The position numbers were made by a program, and so were the translations under genes. Shown piece after piece: positions 11,481-22,800 of a stretch of 64,000 nucleotides of DNA. The first letter of the stretch is position 1; every line of letters begins with the position of its first letter. The stretch lies in assembly GCF_003144195.1 (NCBI RefSeq), contig NW_020290012.1:248001-312000 (forward strand), written 5' to 3'. Under the pieces are notes generated by a model, which worked only from the letters and a program-made list of their open reading frames with translations, ran no database searches and had not been told where the DNA came from. Source of the DNA: Ceraceosorus guamensis. Taxonomy: Eukaryota; Basidiomycota; Exobasidiomycetes; Ceraceosorales; Ceraceosoraceae.

Positions 11481-13781
11481 ATGATCCAAGCATCCAGCCC
11501 CTACGTCTCGAGTGGCATGACGAGTAGCTCATCCAACTCGAGCAACCAAAACGGATCCAGCCATCCAGCATACGAGGTAGCAGGAGCAGGATCGAGCCAA
11601 GCAGCGACGACGAACAGCGCAGGCGCACATGGAGGTCCGTGGATGCGGTACCGGCCAAGCCTTCGACCTGCCACCACCCCTTCTCCAGCTCTGCTCAACG
11701 TGACTGGTGCTGCGGGATCCATGAGCCATCCGCATCACTCTTGCACCCCTCAACATCCTGTAGATCACCATTCATCCAACTCTCCTCATGCAGAAGGAGC
11801 GGCTACGAGCCACGTGTCCGGTTCGGCGCCCTGGTCTCACACCGTCACGAGCCCAAACTCCGCTATCAACGCTGCTACTGCTGCTCCTCCACCACCACCA
11901 CCACCACCACCAGCACCTCTCTTTGGCATCGGCTCGCTCGGCACAGGTCGTAGTCAACCGCTGGCCCCAAGTCTCACAACCACGACAACGAACGGCGAAG
12001 CGCTGACCTCTCCATACAGTCCCAAGCGTCGTGCAGCTCATCTTTCTGGGCCTCATCAGAGGCAAGACGCCCAGCAGCTCAGGTCTCACGCCTCCAATGG
12101 AGAAGTCAGCTTCGCTTTGAATCCCGAATTTTCAAAGGATGCGGAGAATCGCGGCAATGTCAAAATTACTTGTGGTGGTGTGCGATTTTATCTGCACAAG
12201 GAGTGAGTTGAGAAGCTGGGCACAGATCCCCCCTTTGACCTCATGACTGCGCCAGGCACTGACTGACGCTTGCTGCCACGCAGCGTGCTGTACTACGCCT
12301 CTCCTTTCTTCCGGGGTTTGCTCCAAGGTGGCTGGAGCGAAAGTGAAGTGGTCTGCTCGGACGAAGAGGATGCAATATCGACGACGGCCACGGAGCCTTG
12401 TTCAGAGCTGCAGCACAGCGCTCAGCAAGCGCCCACATCCGACGTTCCGACCGCTTTGGAGAGGATTTCATCGCAGGCGCAGCCTTTGCAGCCGTCCGCT
12501 TCCAGCCGTGAAGCGGATTCACCTCTTCCTTTGGCCCAGAGGGACACGACCATCGAAGCCTCCCAAGGGGACGACGTAGACGGAGAGCTGAGGTTGCCTT
12601 CCCCTCGAGGTCACGCTTCACCCAGAGCATCATTTCACACAGCGCATCACAGCTTACTTGAAAGCAATGAGGATGATGCACGGCACTCACAAGAGCGTGA
12701 TGGAGAAGCTCTCGATGCTCAAGACGCTATTTGGACAGATGAGGCGGAAACAGCTTCTGGCGCTCGGCCAGCGCAACAAGAATGCTCGCGGGATATCGGT
12801 GCGCTCGACGTGCAGGGCCTTTCGAACCGCCTTCAAAATCTAGCCACTCCTTCTAGCTCACCGCAGCTGGAACCCCGACGAGCAATCTCGTCTGCTGATT
12901 CGGTGTCTGCTCAAAGAGCGCCTGTGCGAGTGCGCAACTCGGCACCTCCCCTCCAAAGTCCTTGTGCGAGCTCGAGAGCGCGGCCTAGCTCGCTCACAGA
13001 ACGACGTGCGCGACGCACGCCCTCGAGGCGAAGCAGGGGCTCACGAGAGGACAGCCGTCCTTCAATCAGCAAACACAGTCTAGTTGCGGACGTTCATCTA
13101 CCAGACGAGGACGCATCCACATTTCAGGACGTCCTGTGCCACATCTATCCCCACCTGCAACTGCTAGTCACGTGGTACAACATTGGCGCTCTGATGCGCT
13201 TCGACGACAAGTACCAGATTCCGTTTCTACGGAGGAGCTGCATCTCCTTTTTGAGGGCTGCATTGGCTGGAAGACCTATCGAAGCTATGGCTCTAGGTGA
13301 AAGGCACGGTCTAGAAGCGGAATATAAGGAAGCGTCCAGACACGTGCTGGACAATATGCCATCCTGGTCATTGGAAGAGCTGAATGTGCTGTCGAAAGAG
13401 ACGTTGCTAAAGCTGGAAAGAAAGAGGATCTGGTTCTTGGAGCGCATCCTCAAGTTGAGTTTGGCCAATCCTGCCAGGGATTACGAGTGCCACGCAGCAT
13501 GTCCGGATCCGAAAGCTTGCGCTAAGAGTTTGGGAGAGAGATGGCAAGCTGCGTATCAGGCCAGCACAAGGTACGGCCCGCCGCAACCCAGCGTAGTTTG
13601 GAGACATTTGAGAGAGTTGGAAGGAACGGGAGGTCAACCCGTTGCCGCTTGCCATAGAGCTAGCCAGGCTTGGGTTCAGCTCCTCTTCGATAGAATGTTC
13701 TCCATCACGGTCGGACTCAGTGGCACTAGACCTCAACCGAAATTTCTGAGCATCAAGCTCGTCGAAGGTGCTGGTCGATAG
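11481..13781 (+). CDS. BTB/POZ domain protein with a long insertion inside the BTB fold
   Basis: BTB domains mediate dimerisation and cullin or transcription-factor contacts. The model is join(11481..12202, 12284..13781), 739 residues; splicing creates the usual LHKD-VLYYASPFFRGLL strand (residues about 236-253). An upstream in-frame ATG at 11283 exists, but 11481 is preferred because the extra stretch looks like leader sequence. Residues 1-215 are Ser/Ala/His/Pro-rich low complexity with a ten-proline run (bases about 11886-11915). Residues about 255-505 form a low-complexity insert; the rest of the fold then resumes at LVADVHLPDEDASTFQDVLC and YNIGALMRFDDKYQIPFLRR. A C-terminal helical region and a Cys/His-containing stretch (ECHAACPDPKAC) follow. 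The target is not predictable from sequence. Confidence 0.8.
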
Positions 13782-15017
13782 TACTGCGGGAAGAAACTTG
13801 ATGCACGATTCAAAGACTCCCCTTCTTACGTTTGGCCCGTTTAGAAGCTCGTCTACGGAGATGCTCCGAGGCGCTCGCGCGGACCCCACTGCCCTGACCC
13901 TCTCAGACTCGTTCGAGCACTGCGTGACATGCCTTCTCTCCTCGCAATGTATTCCACCAACACACCCAATTGGGTTTGCCAATGTACTCTTAATCGGATA
14001 CCCAATTTCCCGACGATCGAGTCCGCGCTCTTGGAGCCTTGACGTCTGGGCGGCGCAGTCTTTTCAAGGGTTGGTCTTAACGAGCATGTTACCCAAGACT
14101 TCTTCGTCGTGACCAAAGGTACAGAAGTGTACCTTGATGCTCGTCCTCCTCGCTAAGGATGTGAACAAATTCCAGATCTGCACGAGACGCTACGGATCTC
14201 AAGGGTCTTCTTTAGGCCGAAGCGATCATCATCAATGGCTCATGTACGGCGCGTGAACATTCACGACCACAGTCACGAGTACGCAACGCTCCAGACTCAC
14301 CACCATGCAACAGTGCGTCATCCCACCGCGGACGTGCAAGCGCTTCGCTGATACAGTTGTGAGTGGACGCGATGCTGATGGCATGGCGTACGTAAACGCA
14401 GCTCCACATGAAGTCGCGCTGCGATCCGCGGTGGCAGCGCATATATGCATGCGGAGGAAAATAGGCGAGGGATCGGGCAAACCGCGCGAGACCCTTGCTC
14501 CGATCTTGGACTTGGCCAGCACTGTGACTGCTGGTTCTACTCGACTTTGCCGCAACCTACCGATGTCGATTTGCCGGCTGGGTAGGCTTCTTTCCTCCGT
14601 CGGTGTGTGTCGGCGCATTTGCTGTATCTGTGTGCAACGACTTCCGCTAATTAGCTTGTTCCTTTGGTGGAGGACCAGACTCGCGACTGACTCGTGACTG
14701 TTAAATCCGCTTGGTTGTGGCTGCTCGTGCCGGGGGCCGGCCGCATCAAGGGATTACGAAGGTTTGATCTTGTCAGTGGCTTGGCTTCTGCTCGCTGCTC
14801 CATTGTTGCTGACAGATCAGGCTGCAAGTACAGCTGCAGCCCTGCCCCGACCGTCGATCGCAGATCGAGCAAGATCGCCAATAGTCATTTCTTGACGGAT
14901 AGCGTTCAAAAATACGCTTGGAGATTCATCTTTCTCTCACATCCCACCCGTCCAAACAGCTGGAGCCGACCCACTCACTCACTCACTTACTCACTCACTC
15001 GCCCAACTTTGGACGGT
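13782..15017 (+). other. Intergenic region upstream of the MFS transporter
   Basis: No supported gene is present in these 1.2 kb; the short open frames look like chance. It contains the palindrome GCATATATGC at 14439-14448, a degenerate run of the GACTCGTGACTG type at about 14680-14702, and a CACT/CTCA microsatellite at 14971-15000 directly before the transporter start. The pyrimidine-rich leader before the ATG at 15018 suits a 5' UTR. Confidence 0.5.
14971..15000. repeat. CACT tetranucleotide microsatellite in the leader of the MFS gene
   Basis: About seven CACT-type units with one variant (CACTTACT) end 17 bases before the transporter ATG. It is probably part of the 5' UTR. Confidence 0.75.
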
Positions 15018-17246
15018 ATGTCGTCCATTGGGAGAACACCTGCTTCTGAGCGGAGTCAGTACTTGACTCCTGCCTCGGAGCGTTCGCAGTACATCACACC
15101 GCCCATGACGCCGGGTCTGCTAAGCTCTGAGGGCCACGGAGGCAGCGCATTCGAAAGTTCGGGTCGCAACTCGACAGGCCAAGCTGGTCCTGGAGACGTT
15201 TCCTCGCCGAGTGATACAGGCTCGAGCAACTCGACGCAAGTGCCCGAGCGATCAGGCACAGGGGCTCAAAAAGCCAACGCTGCGCTCGAGCGAGAAGCTG
15301 ACGAAGTTGGTGGCAACCTTGAAAAGAGCAGGGCAGAAAGGCAAGAGGAGGAAGAGGATGAGCAGAATCGTGTTGATTGGGATGGTCCTGATGATCCCGC
15401 AAATCCTCAAAATTGGTCATTGAGGAAGAAATGGTGGTTGTCGGGACTGGTCATCTTCTTGACCGTCAATTGCACCTTTGCTTCGGCCGCACCTAGCGGC
15501 GCCGTGATGCCCGTCATGATGCAATTTCAAATTTCAGAAGTCATCGCTACTCTAGCGCTCACTTCGTCTTTCTTGATCGGATACTGCATCGGTCCGCTGT
15601 TCTGGTCAACATTTAGCGAGTGAGTGCCCATTCGATGTGTAGGTGTGAAAGCATCACCAGACACGCAGAACTCACGCCGTCTGGTCTTTGACGCAGGCTA
15701 TTCGGTCGCAAGCCAATCTTCATCATCTCCATGTTCTCCTACACCGCATTCATCATCGGTCCACCCCTTGCAAAGAACTGGTGGACCATCTTTATCACCA
15801 GACTTTTGAGCGGCGCTGCCGCTTCCGCACCATTGACCAATGCGGGAGGACTGATAGCGGACGTGATGAACCCTACTCATCGAGGCTTTGCCATGAGCGC
15901 CTTTAGCGGATCGGTATTCCTGGGACCAGCGCTCGCGCCAGTCGTCGGCTCGTTCGTCACCCAGACCGTTGGATGGGAATGGGTCTTCTGGGGTGAGTCG
16001 TCAGATCTTTGGACTTTTGCGTCGTCCCCGAGCTGACGTCGTGCGCTCCAATCGTGCCATGCATCCATACCCTAGTCCTTCTCATCTACTCTTTCCTTAG
16101 TTGGGCATTTGTTGCGTGCTTTTTGGAAGAAACCTTTGCTCCGGTCTTGCTCAAGAAGAAGGCTGTGCGCCTGCGCAAGGAAGGTAATGCTAAAGCTTGG
16201 GCACCCCTTGAACGTCAAGACTTTTCCTTCAGAGGAATTGCCGAGCGAACCCTTTTCCGACCTTTCCATATCCTCGCTTTGGAGCCCATGCTCGTCCTCA
16301 TCACCATCTACATCTCGGTAGTGAGTGATGATACGTCTCTGGCTGATTGATGATCAATAGGAAGCCATTGCTGAAGACTACTTCTCACTTCTCTTTTGCA
16401 GGTGTATGGTCTGCTGTATGGCCTGTTCGAAGGCGTCCCAGTCGTCTTTGCCACGCTTCGACCCACCGAATTCAATCTGGGCCTATCCAGTCTTCCCTTT
16501 CTAGCCGTGCTGATCGGTACGACGGTCGGTGCGCTGTGGAATGTCAAGATGTGGTGGAAGTACTACGACCTTCAAGAGCTTTGGAAAGGCTCCCCGCCGC
16601 CTGAAGAGCGCTTGATTGGGTGCATGTGGGCCGCGCCTTTCTTGGTGGTCGGCTTGTTCTGGTTTGGATGGACGGGCGCATATCCATCGGTGCATTGGAT
16701 CGCTCCAACGCTCGCCCTCATCCCAATCGGCATCTCTTTTACTCTGATCTTCATCTCTCTGGTAAGTCGGCAAGCGCAGAACGAAGCTTCGCTTTTGCTT
16801 TCACCTCCACGTCAGCATACCGACTCACCATTGTACTCCATCCTACACAGCTTACATACATTACAGATTCCTATCTGGCTTACTCTGCCAGCGCTCTCGC
16901 TGCCAACACGATCATCCGTTCAGCTACTGCAAGCGGCTTCCCGCTCTTCACGCGCATCTGGTGGACCTCTTACTGGGGCCCTCAATGGTCTTGCACACTG
17001 CTAGGCTGCGTAGCTTTGATTCTCGCTCCCTCTCCTTTCCTCTTCTACATCTACGGCTCAAGAATCAGAACGCACAGCAAATGGGCACCCGCTCCCGACC
17101 TCGAGATTCGCAAGCAGCTCGAGCAGGAAGGCTATCTGCCCCAGGACAGCATTTCCAAGACTTTGAGGGATGCCAGCGCGAGATCGGGATTGAGCGAATA
17201 TAGGAGAAGAAGGAATGCGGAAAAGGACGCTTCTCAGAAAGCTTAG
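15018..17246 (+). CDS. MFS drug:proton antiporter, DHA1 family (Tpo/Flr1-like)
   Basis: DHA1 antiporters export drugs, polyamines and other small molecules across the plasma membrane. The model is join(15018..15619, 15697..15992, 16076..16320, 16402..16761, 16851..17246), 632 residues, within the family's usual range for 12 membrane segments. The cytosolic N-terminus is long, Ser-rich and acidic, and ends with the typical DDPANPQNWSLRKKW stretch before the first membrane segment. LFGRKPIF, at the loop after the second segment, is the motif-A equivalent, and the exon junction falls just before it. Later family-like blocks are VYGLLYGLFEGVPVVF and ITDSYLAYSASALAANT. The donor at 16320/16321 could instead be three bases earlier, which removes one valine. 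A ten-residue block (TPASERSQY) is tandemly duplicated at residues 7-27. The substrate cannot be told. Confidence 0.9.
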
Positions 17247-17912
17247 ATGACGAAGTCGCCCTTTGCGCACTTCCATGCATGTATCACACCAATCAGAAGA
17301 ATCACGTGAATATAGGTTCATCATGTCGACACTCTTCATCCCCTCCTCCCCTTTTGCAACGCATCCAACCCAGCTTGTACATTCACGACTGTTCATGCGA
17401 CTCCTATTAATCAAGAAGATGAAAGCGGAGGGCAGATATGCTTCGATCCGGCGCTATGCTGGTGCATCCATGCAGATCCGTATAGCGGAGACAGCGGAGG
17501 TAGCGGAAGCCGGCATGAGTTTGCAGTTTGAGTCTGATGAGTCTTGGGGCGAGTTTTGAGTCAAAGTGTGAGTCCTTGGACATATCGACCGCGTGCATTT
17601 GTCCACGTGACTGCTGGGATGCCTGTGCGCTGCAGGCTTGATTTTGGTTTGCGCAGCCACACGCAGCACGCGCCGTACCACCGAGCAGCAGAGTTGCAAC
17701 AAGACTCACTCAAGACTCACCACTGTACTGGCTCATAGACACTCACACTTCCATCACTTTGGAACGTCAGCCACGAGTGCGGGCTGAAAACGTGACCGAG
17801 AGCACCACAACTCAAAGCGCAATCGAAAAGGTCTACAGTCCATCTTCAAGTGACTTGCCCGTCCCATCAGCGAATATCTGCGCGCACACCGCACTCCTCT
17901 AAAACTTTCGTC
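17247..17912. other. Intergenic region between the MFS gene and the acidic protein gene
   Basis: No coding exon was recognised. The stretch 17696-17725 has degenerate AAGACTCACT/CAAGACTCACC words, similar to the dispersed AGTC-TGAGT words elsewhere in the window. The segment just before 17913 is pyrimidine-rich and could be the leader of the next gene. Confidence 0.4.
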
Positions 17913-19545
17913 ATGGACGTGACGGATGCTCATTTCTACTCGACCTCGTCGGCAACGATGAGTCTACCAGCTGCCAGCGCTACAGACGGGTCGAGGGGAA
18001 AAGATGAGAGCGGGTCAGAAGCGAATCAGACAGCTCAATCCGTAGGAGCAGAGCCAACATTGGAACAGGAGGTGTCGCAGCTGGTCGGCAGTCTAGGAAG
18101 TTGGTGGACTGGCGTGAGCAAGAGAGTGAGTCGTTTTCTCTGCAATGTAATCGACCGACTCAAAGGTGCATGCTAATCATACGCTGCGTACTGTATGCTA
18201 CTAGTCGCAAGACACGTTGGCGTCAGCTCGGAAACAAATCGACGCTCAGGGCGGTCTGATGGCCATGGCTCGCGCTGAAGCTGCCAAGCTAGAGGCGCAA
18301 CTCAACGAGGCTCAAAAGGCGGCGAGAGAGAAAGCACAAGTGCCTCTTGAGGCCTCAGCAGAGGGAGAGACCACATCTGGTAATACTTCGAACAAGGGCA
18401 AGGGCAAGGCGAAAGCGCTGGATGATGATTCTGAAAAGACGGATAGCGGAAGAGACTTTGATGGGGAGCAGTACTCCGAAATGGGCGAGGCTTTACCTAT
18501 TCCCAAGGGATCTCAGCGCAGCCAAGCTGGATCCACTGGCCTCGGGACGCCCAATGAGGAACTGTTCGATGCGGACTCTGATTCGGCAAGAGGGCGTGCC
18601 GATGTGAAAGACAACCGACTACATCAGCGCACAGCGACTACAGACTTTTCTCAAGCCCTTGGGTCCGCTCAGGCCTGGTTCACGCGCGTACAAGGTACGC
18701 TGGTATCCGAAGCTCAACCTCGCGTTCTGGAGTTGCAAAAATCGCTAGCGTCCACGCTCTCATCTTTGTCAGGCGAAGGAAACAACGTGGGCGCCAAAGA
18801 CGAGACAAGGGAGAAGTCCGAACAATCGTCGACGGCTTCACTGGCCGCACCTTCAGAGGCTCTGCCCGCATTGACAAAGACTTTTCAGCAAGCTTTGCCG
18901 CACTTGGATTGGAAGGCGAGTCAAGACTTGGCGAAAAAGTACTATGCGGCCAGCGAAAATTTGGCTAGGGATGTTGGCAAGGAAATGTCCGCTTTGGTGG
19001 GCGACTTGGTGAAGGTCGTGCCGGCGAATGAGGTGAGCCAAAAGGGAGATCAAGACGGGACGCCGCAGGGCGACAACAAGCTGGGTAAGTGTCTGTCTGA
19101 CAGATGGTCGCGTGCTGGGCATGGGCGTGATTGCTGTGTGGGCCTCGTCAACCTGACCAATTCGCTCTGCCACCCAAAAGCCCAATCGACGCCTGTCCAG
19201 CCCGAGTCAGCCAGCTCGAGCAAGAGCAAGACTGGTCAGAATTCAAGCAGTCAAAACATATCGGATGATTTCGATTGGGACGCAGAAGCCGAAGAAGCGT
19301 CTGCTCAAGCCCAAGCCCAAGCCCAAGCGCACGCACAGATTCCAAAGCCGATCAAAACTGATACAATCGCGCCGTCTGCCCGCAAGGGCATGAGCGCTTC
19401 GTCCAGCCGAGACTCGGGACTGCAAACGACGACGGGACCTCAGACTAGTAGCTGGGAGGCGGAGGAGCAGGAAGAGGATGCTCGGGCGCTCGCTGTTGCG
19501 AGCACCAAGAAAGAAGAGAGCGGAGAAGACTCGGATTGGGAGTGA
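17913..19545 (+). CDS. Uncharacterised acidic, Ser/Gln/Ala-rich protein
   Basis: I do not recognise a named domain. The model is join(17913..18125, 18205..19084, 19181..19545), 485 residues. The second intron (19085-19180) is 96 bases with no in-frame stop, but it has a GTAAGT donor and translates into sequence unlike its surroundings, so splicing is preferred. Features in order: an N-terminal helix-prone block (LEQEVSQLVGSLGSWWTGVS) running across the first intron into an amphipathic stretch (LASARKQID, MARAEAAKLEAQLNEAQKAA); an acidic linker; two predicted helices (QALGSAQAWFTRVQGTL; TFQQALPHLDWKASQDLAKKYY); a QAQAQAQA run; and an acidic tail ending DSDWE. The layout loosely recalls fungal BSD/Dos2-like proteins, which have a similar Trp-containing N-terminus and an acidic Trp-Glu tail, but I see no BSD domain. 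Confidence 0.65.
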
Positions 19546-19873
19546 TCGCAAGAACTTTTGAGCGCGAAATGATGGACGTACCCTTCACTCTTCACACTAT
19601 CATCCGATGTGAAATACGATGTGCTTCGTCGTCGGATTTCTTGGCACTCCCTTCGACTTGGTGCGGCCTGCAGATGATTCTGGATTCGGCATCGCGCAAG
19701 CATAGACGGAAAACGAGGCATGTATTTGATGCAAGCAACGCAATAGATTGTACAATTTTATCGAGAAGCACGTCAACAGATGCAGGCATATCGTGCTGTC
19801 CCCCTTGGCGGCAAGCAAGACGGAAAGAGTGGGGCGCCCTTCTTTGTTCATCTGTGCACACTTATCGTGGGCC
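19546..19873. other. Convergent 3' intergenic region
   Basis: This 328-base spacer lies between two genes that end toward each other. It should contain both 3' UTRs and polyadenylation signals. No gene or notable repeat was seen. Confidence 0.5.
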
Positions 19874-22800
19874 TCAGAGACCATCGTCTTGAGGCCTAGC
19901 AAGCCGACGCCTCTCCTCATTCTCCCTATCGTACGCCAAATCCGCGTAGGTTGCGGCCTCCTCGTGCTTCTGGGAACTCGGTATACATGCATCAGGATCC
20001 TCCCCAAAAAAGCGTTCCTGCGACGTTCCAGTCTCCAGACCGGCGCTCTCCTGAGGCGTTTCCGAACCGCTCCGCAAAGAGTCTTGCGCCCTGCCGCGCG
20101 GCACGTGCAAGCTGCTCGTGCCCGTCGACTTCATGCCGGGAAAATGCGGCTCTCCTCCGAGACTGTCCAGTGGTGTCGTGACGCTCGACGCCGCGCCTGT
20201 CGCTTGGGCCCAGCTGGAAATGCTACCCGCATAGCCTGATCTGATGCTCGCCAAGCCCGGCGTTTGAGAGGACTGGCGCTCCCCAAAATTGAAGCCGTTC
20301 ACGGAGCGAGTGCCGGGTGTGGCGGCCATGGCCGCCACACCAGCAGCGCTATCATCGCCGTCAACGCTCAAGCGCTGATAGTCAGCCCCAGCAGCTGCAG
20401 CCGCTGCTCCTGCGACGGGTCATTCAAGTTGTCTTGTCAGCTAGCGCTCGCGTCAGAAGATCTGCTCAAAGACGACTTTTGCAACTCACTCTCTTCTTCG
20501 TCAGCCCGGCGAAGGTCATCGGTGAGACCCTTGATCCAAGGGTGCTCGCGCATCTCGCTCGCTGATGGTCTGTCGTATGGGTCGATGGTTAAGCACTGGC
20601 GTATAAAGTCGATGCCCACCTCGCTGAGCTGACCGGGGTCGGGCAAAGGAGGATGCTGCTGCGCCATGCCAATGTGGAACATGATTGCCCACTCATTATC
20701 GAGCTGACTCCATGGCCTGCGACCCGTAGCGAATTCCAAAACGACACATCCAAGACTCCACACGTCCATAGCACCTCGTCTGCCCCGAGTCTCGCCCTTG
20801 ATGACCTCAGGCGACATATACATCGGCGTGCCTTGTAAGCTTCCCATGCCCCCCGGGGCGCCCTTGCTTTGCTGTTTGATGGCGCCTGGACCCACGGCAC
20901 CGGGGCGACGGCTGCGCTGCATAGTCTTGGAGTTCTTGGCAAGAACTTTGGCCGCGCCGAAGTCGACAAATTTGATCACGCCCACGTGATCCAACAGAAT
21001 ATCTTTGTCGTGCAACACAAGGCGTCGTAAGTATCAATGCAGTAAGAATAATCACTCTTTGCGCTCCACTCACTGTCTGGCTTGATGTCGCGATGCACAA
21101 CTCCTTTAGAATGCAGGTAGACCAATCCATCCAGGAGCTGCAACGTGTACACTTGCACGACAGCTTCGTCTTCGATTCGGCCGTGCTCCAGTAGCTGAGC
21201 CAAGCTACCTCCTTGACAGTATTCCTCAAAAATGAAGACCTTGTCTCGATGCACTTCGATGCCGTAATACTCTACGATGTTTGGATGACTGAGCATCTCC
21301 ATGACGCTCATCTCGTCCTTGATCTGGCGGTATAGAGACGGATTTTGAGAGATGTCTTGGAACCGTATCTCCTTCACTGCCATCAGGTTTCCGGAGTCTA
21401 GGTTGACAGCAGAGTACACGGTCCCAAAGGTACCAGCACCAATGAAACGCCCTTGCTGCCATCGAATCTGATACTTGCTGCTGTTTTGAGCCAGGAACTG
21501 AAGGCCTCGATCTTCTGGTATAGTTTCATCGAGGACACGCCCTATGAGGCGTTGCTCCGTTTCGGTCTCCTGACGAGCGGCCTCCCACTCGAGCACCTTC
21601 GCCATCCATCTTTCCTCGGTCGCCTGCATGCCACTGTCGTGACGATTGAGCATGGGCGGGGCTCCTACGCCACCCGTATCCGCTACAAGCTTGGCGGCCT
21701 CTGCCTTATGGGAGGCATCTAATGCAGCGGCAGCAGAGGCTCCGTCCTTCAGCGCAGGGTTCGCGCGCAACGCCGAGACAACCGACGACTCTGCATGACG
21801 CAGACGTTCGCGCTCGGCACGCTCACGATCAAGTCTCTCTTGTTCCTCTTTCGCCTTGGCTACACTGCTTCGAGCGCCAAGAATGTCGAATTGTGAGATC
21901 AAGAGAGCCATGCAGCTCGCCACCTTTGTTCTCATTAGTCCAAAGTCTTCCTCGCTGAGTCTGAAGATGTTTTCGTTTCGCGTCACCTGCATCGCGTTCT
22001 CGAGAGCAGCGACAGCCCACTTGAAGGTCTTGCGGTCACCCGGTATGCAATCGTCGCAAATGAAAGCCACCCAGTCGATGGAGAGGCGCGCGAGCGCCAG
22101 CATAATCTGCCCCCGCAGCCTGTCAGACTCGATGAAAGGGAGCGCACGGAAGCCTTGTTCCGCCGCCATGCCGAAGCAATTCTGGATCAAGTCGTCGCTG
22201 GAAGCCGGTCCGGTCAGTCCTGCGCGGTTGCCAGCGGCGTCTTGTTGCGTAGCCTGGGATGCCGCATTGGGCCGATTGCGATGTCGTAGGCTTCTCCGGA
22301 GAGCCGGAACCGCTCGGATGACTGTGTCGGACAGCATATAGACGCCTTTATTCACCCTTCTGAGCTCCGTCTGGACTGCAGACATATGAGCCATGTGTTC
22401 GTGAATGACCTCGAGCGGGAATGGAGAGGGCTGCAATTGTTGTGGACTGCCGGACTCCTTCTCCTGGGCGTGCGTCTTGACGTTTGGCACGCCAGTCGCG
22501 GAAGACGAAGAAGCCACATTGGCTTGCTGCTGTTGGAACAGAGAGGCAGCTTGAAACACACCGTAAAGGTGCGCTTTACACATGGTGAGCCTGATCTTGG
22601 GACCATCAGCAATCAGGCGCAGGCGCCTCTCCTGCAGGTCCACCCCAAGCGGTGGCAAGTCGAGCGACATGATTCGTCCGGTCCACATGAAGCCATCTCG
22701 AGGACTCATCAGCAAGAGGTAGCGTGGTGGCTGCGAAAGCTCAGCGTCGTCTGCTCGCGATGCTGCATCACCTCCGCCAATGTCTGAGCCTTCTTCGTCC

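Noticed and set aside
19085-19180. Reading through this segment as coding in the acidic protein
   Set aside because: It is open but has a GTAAGT donor, an AAAAG acceptor and a Cys/Trp-rich translation unlike the rest, so it is treated as an intron.
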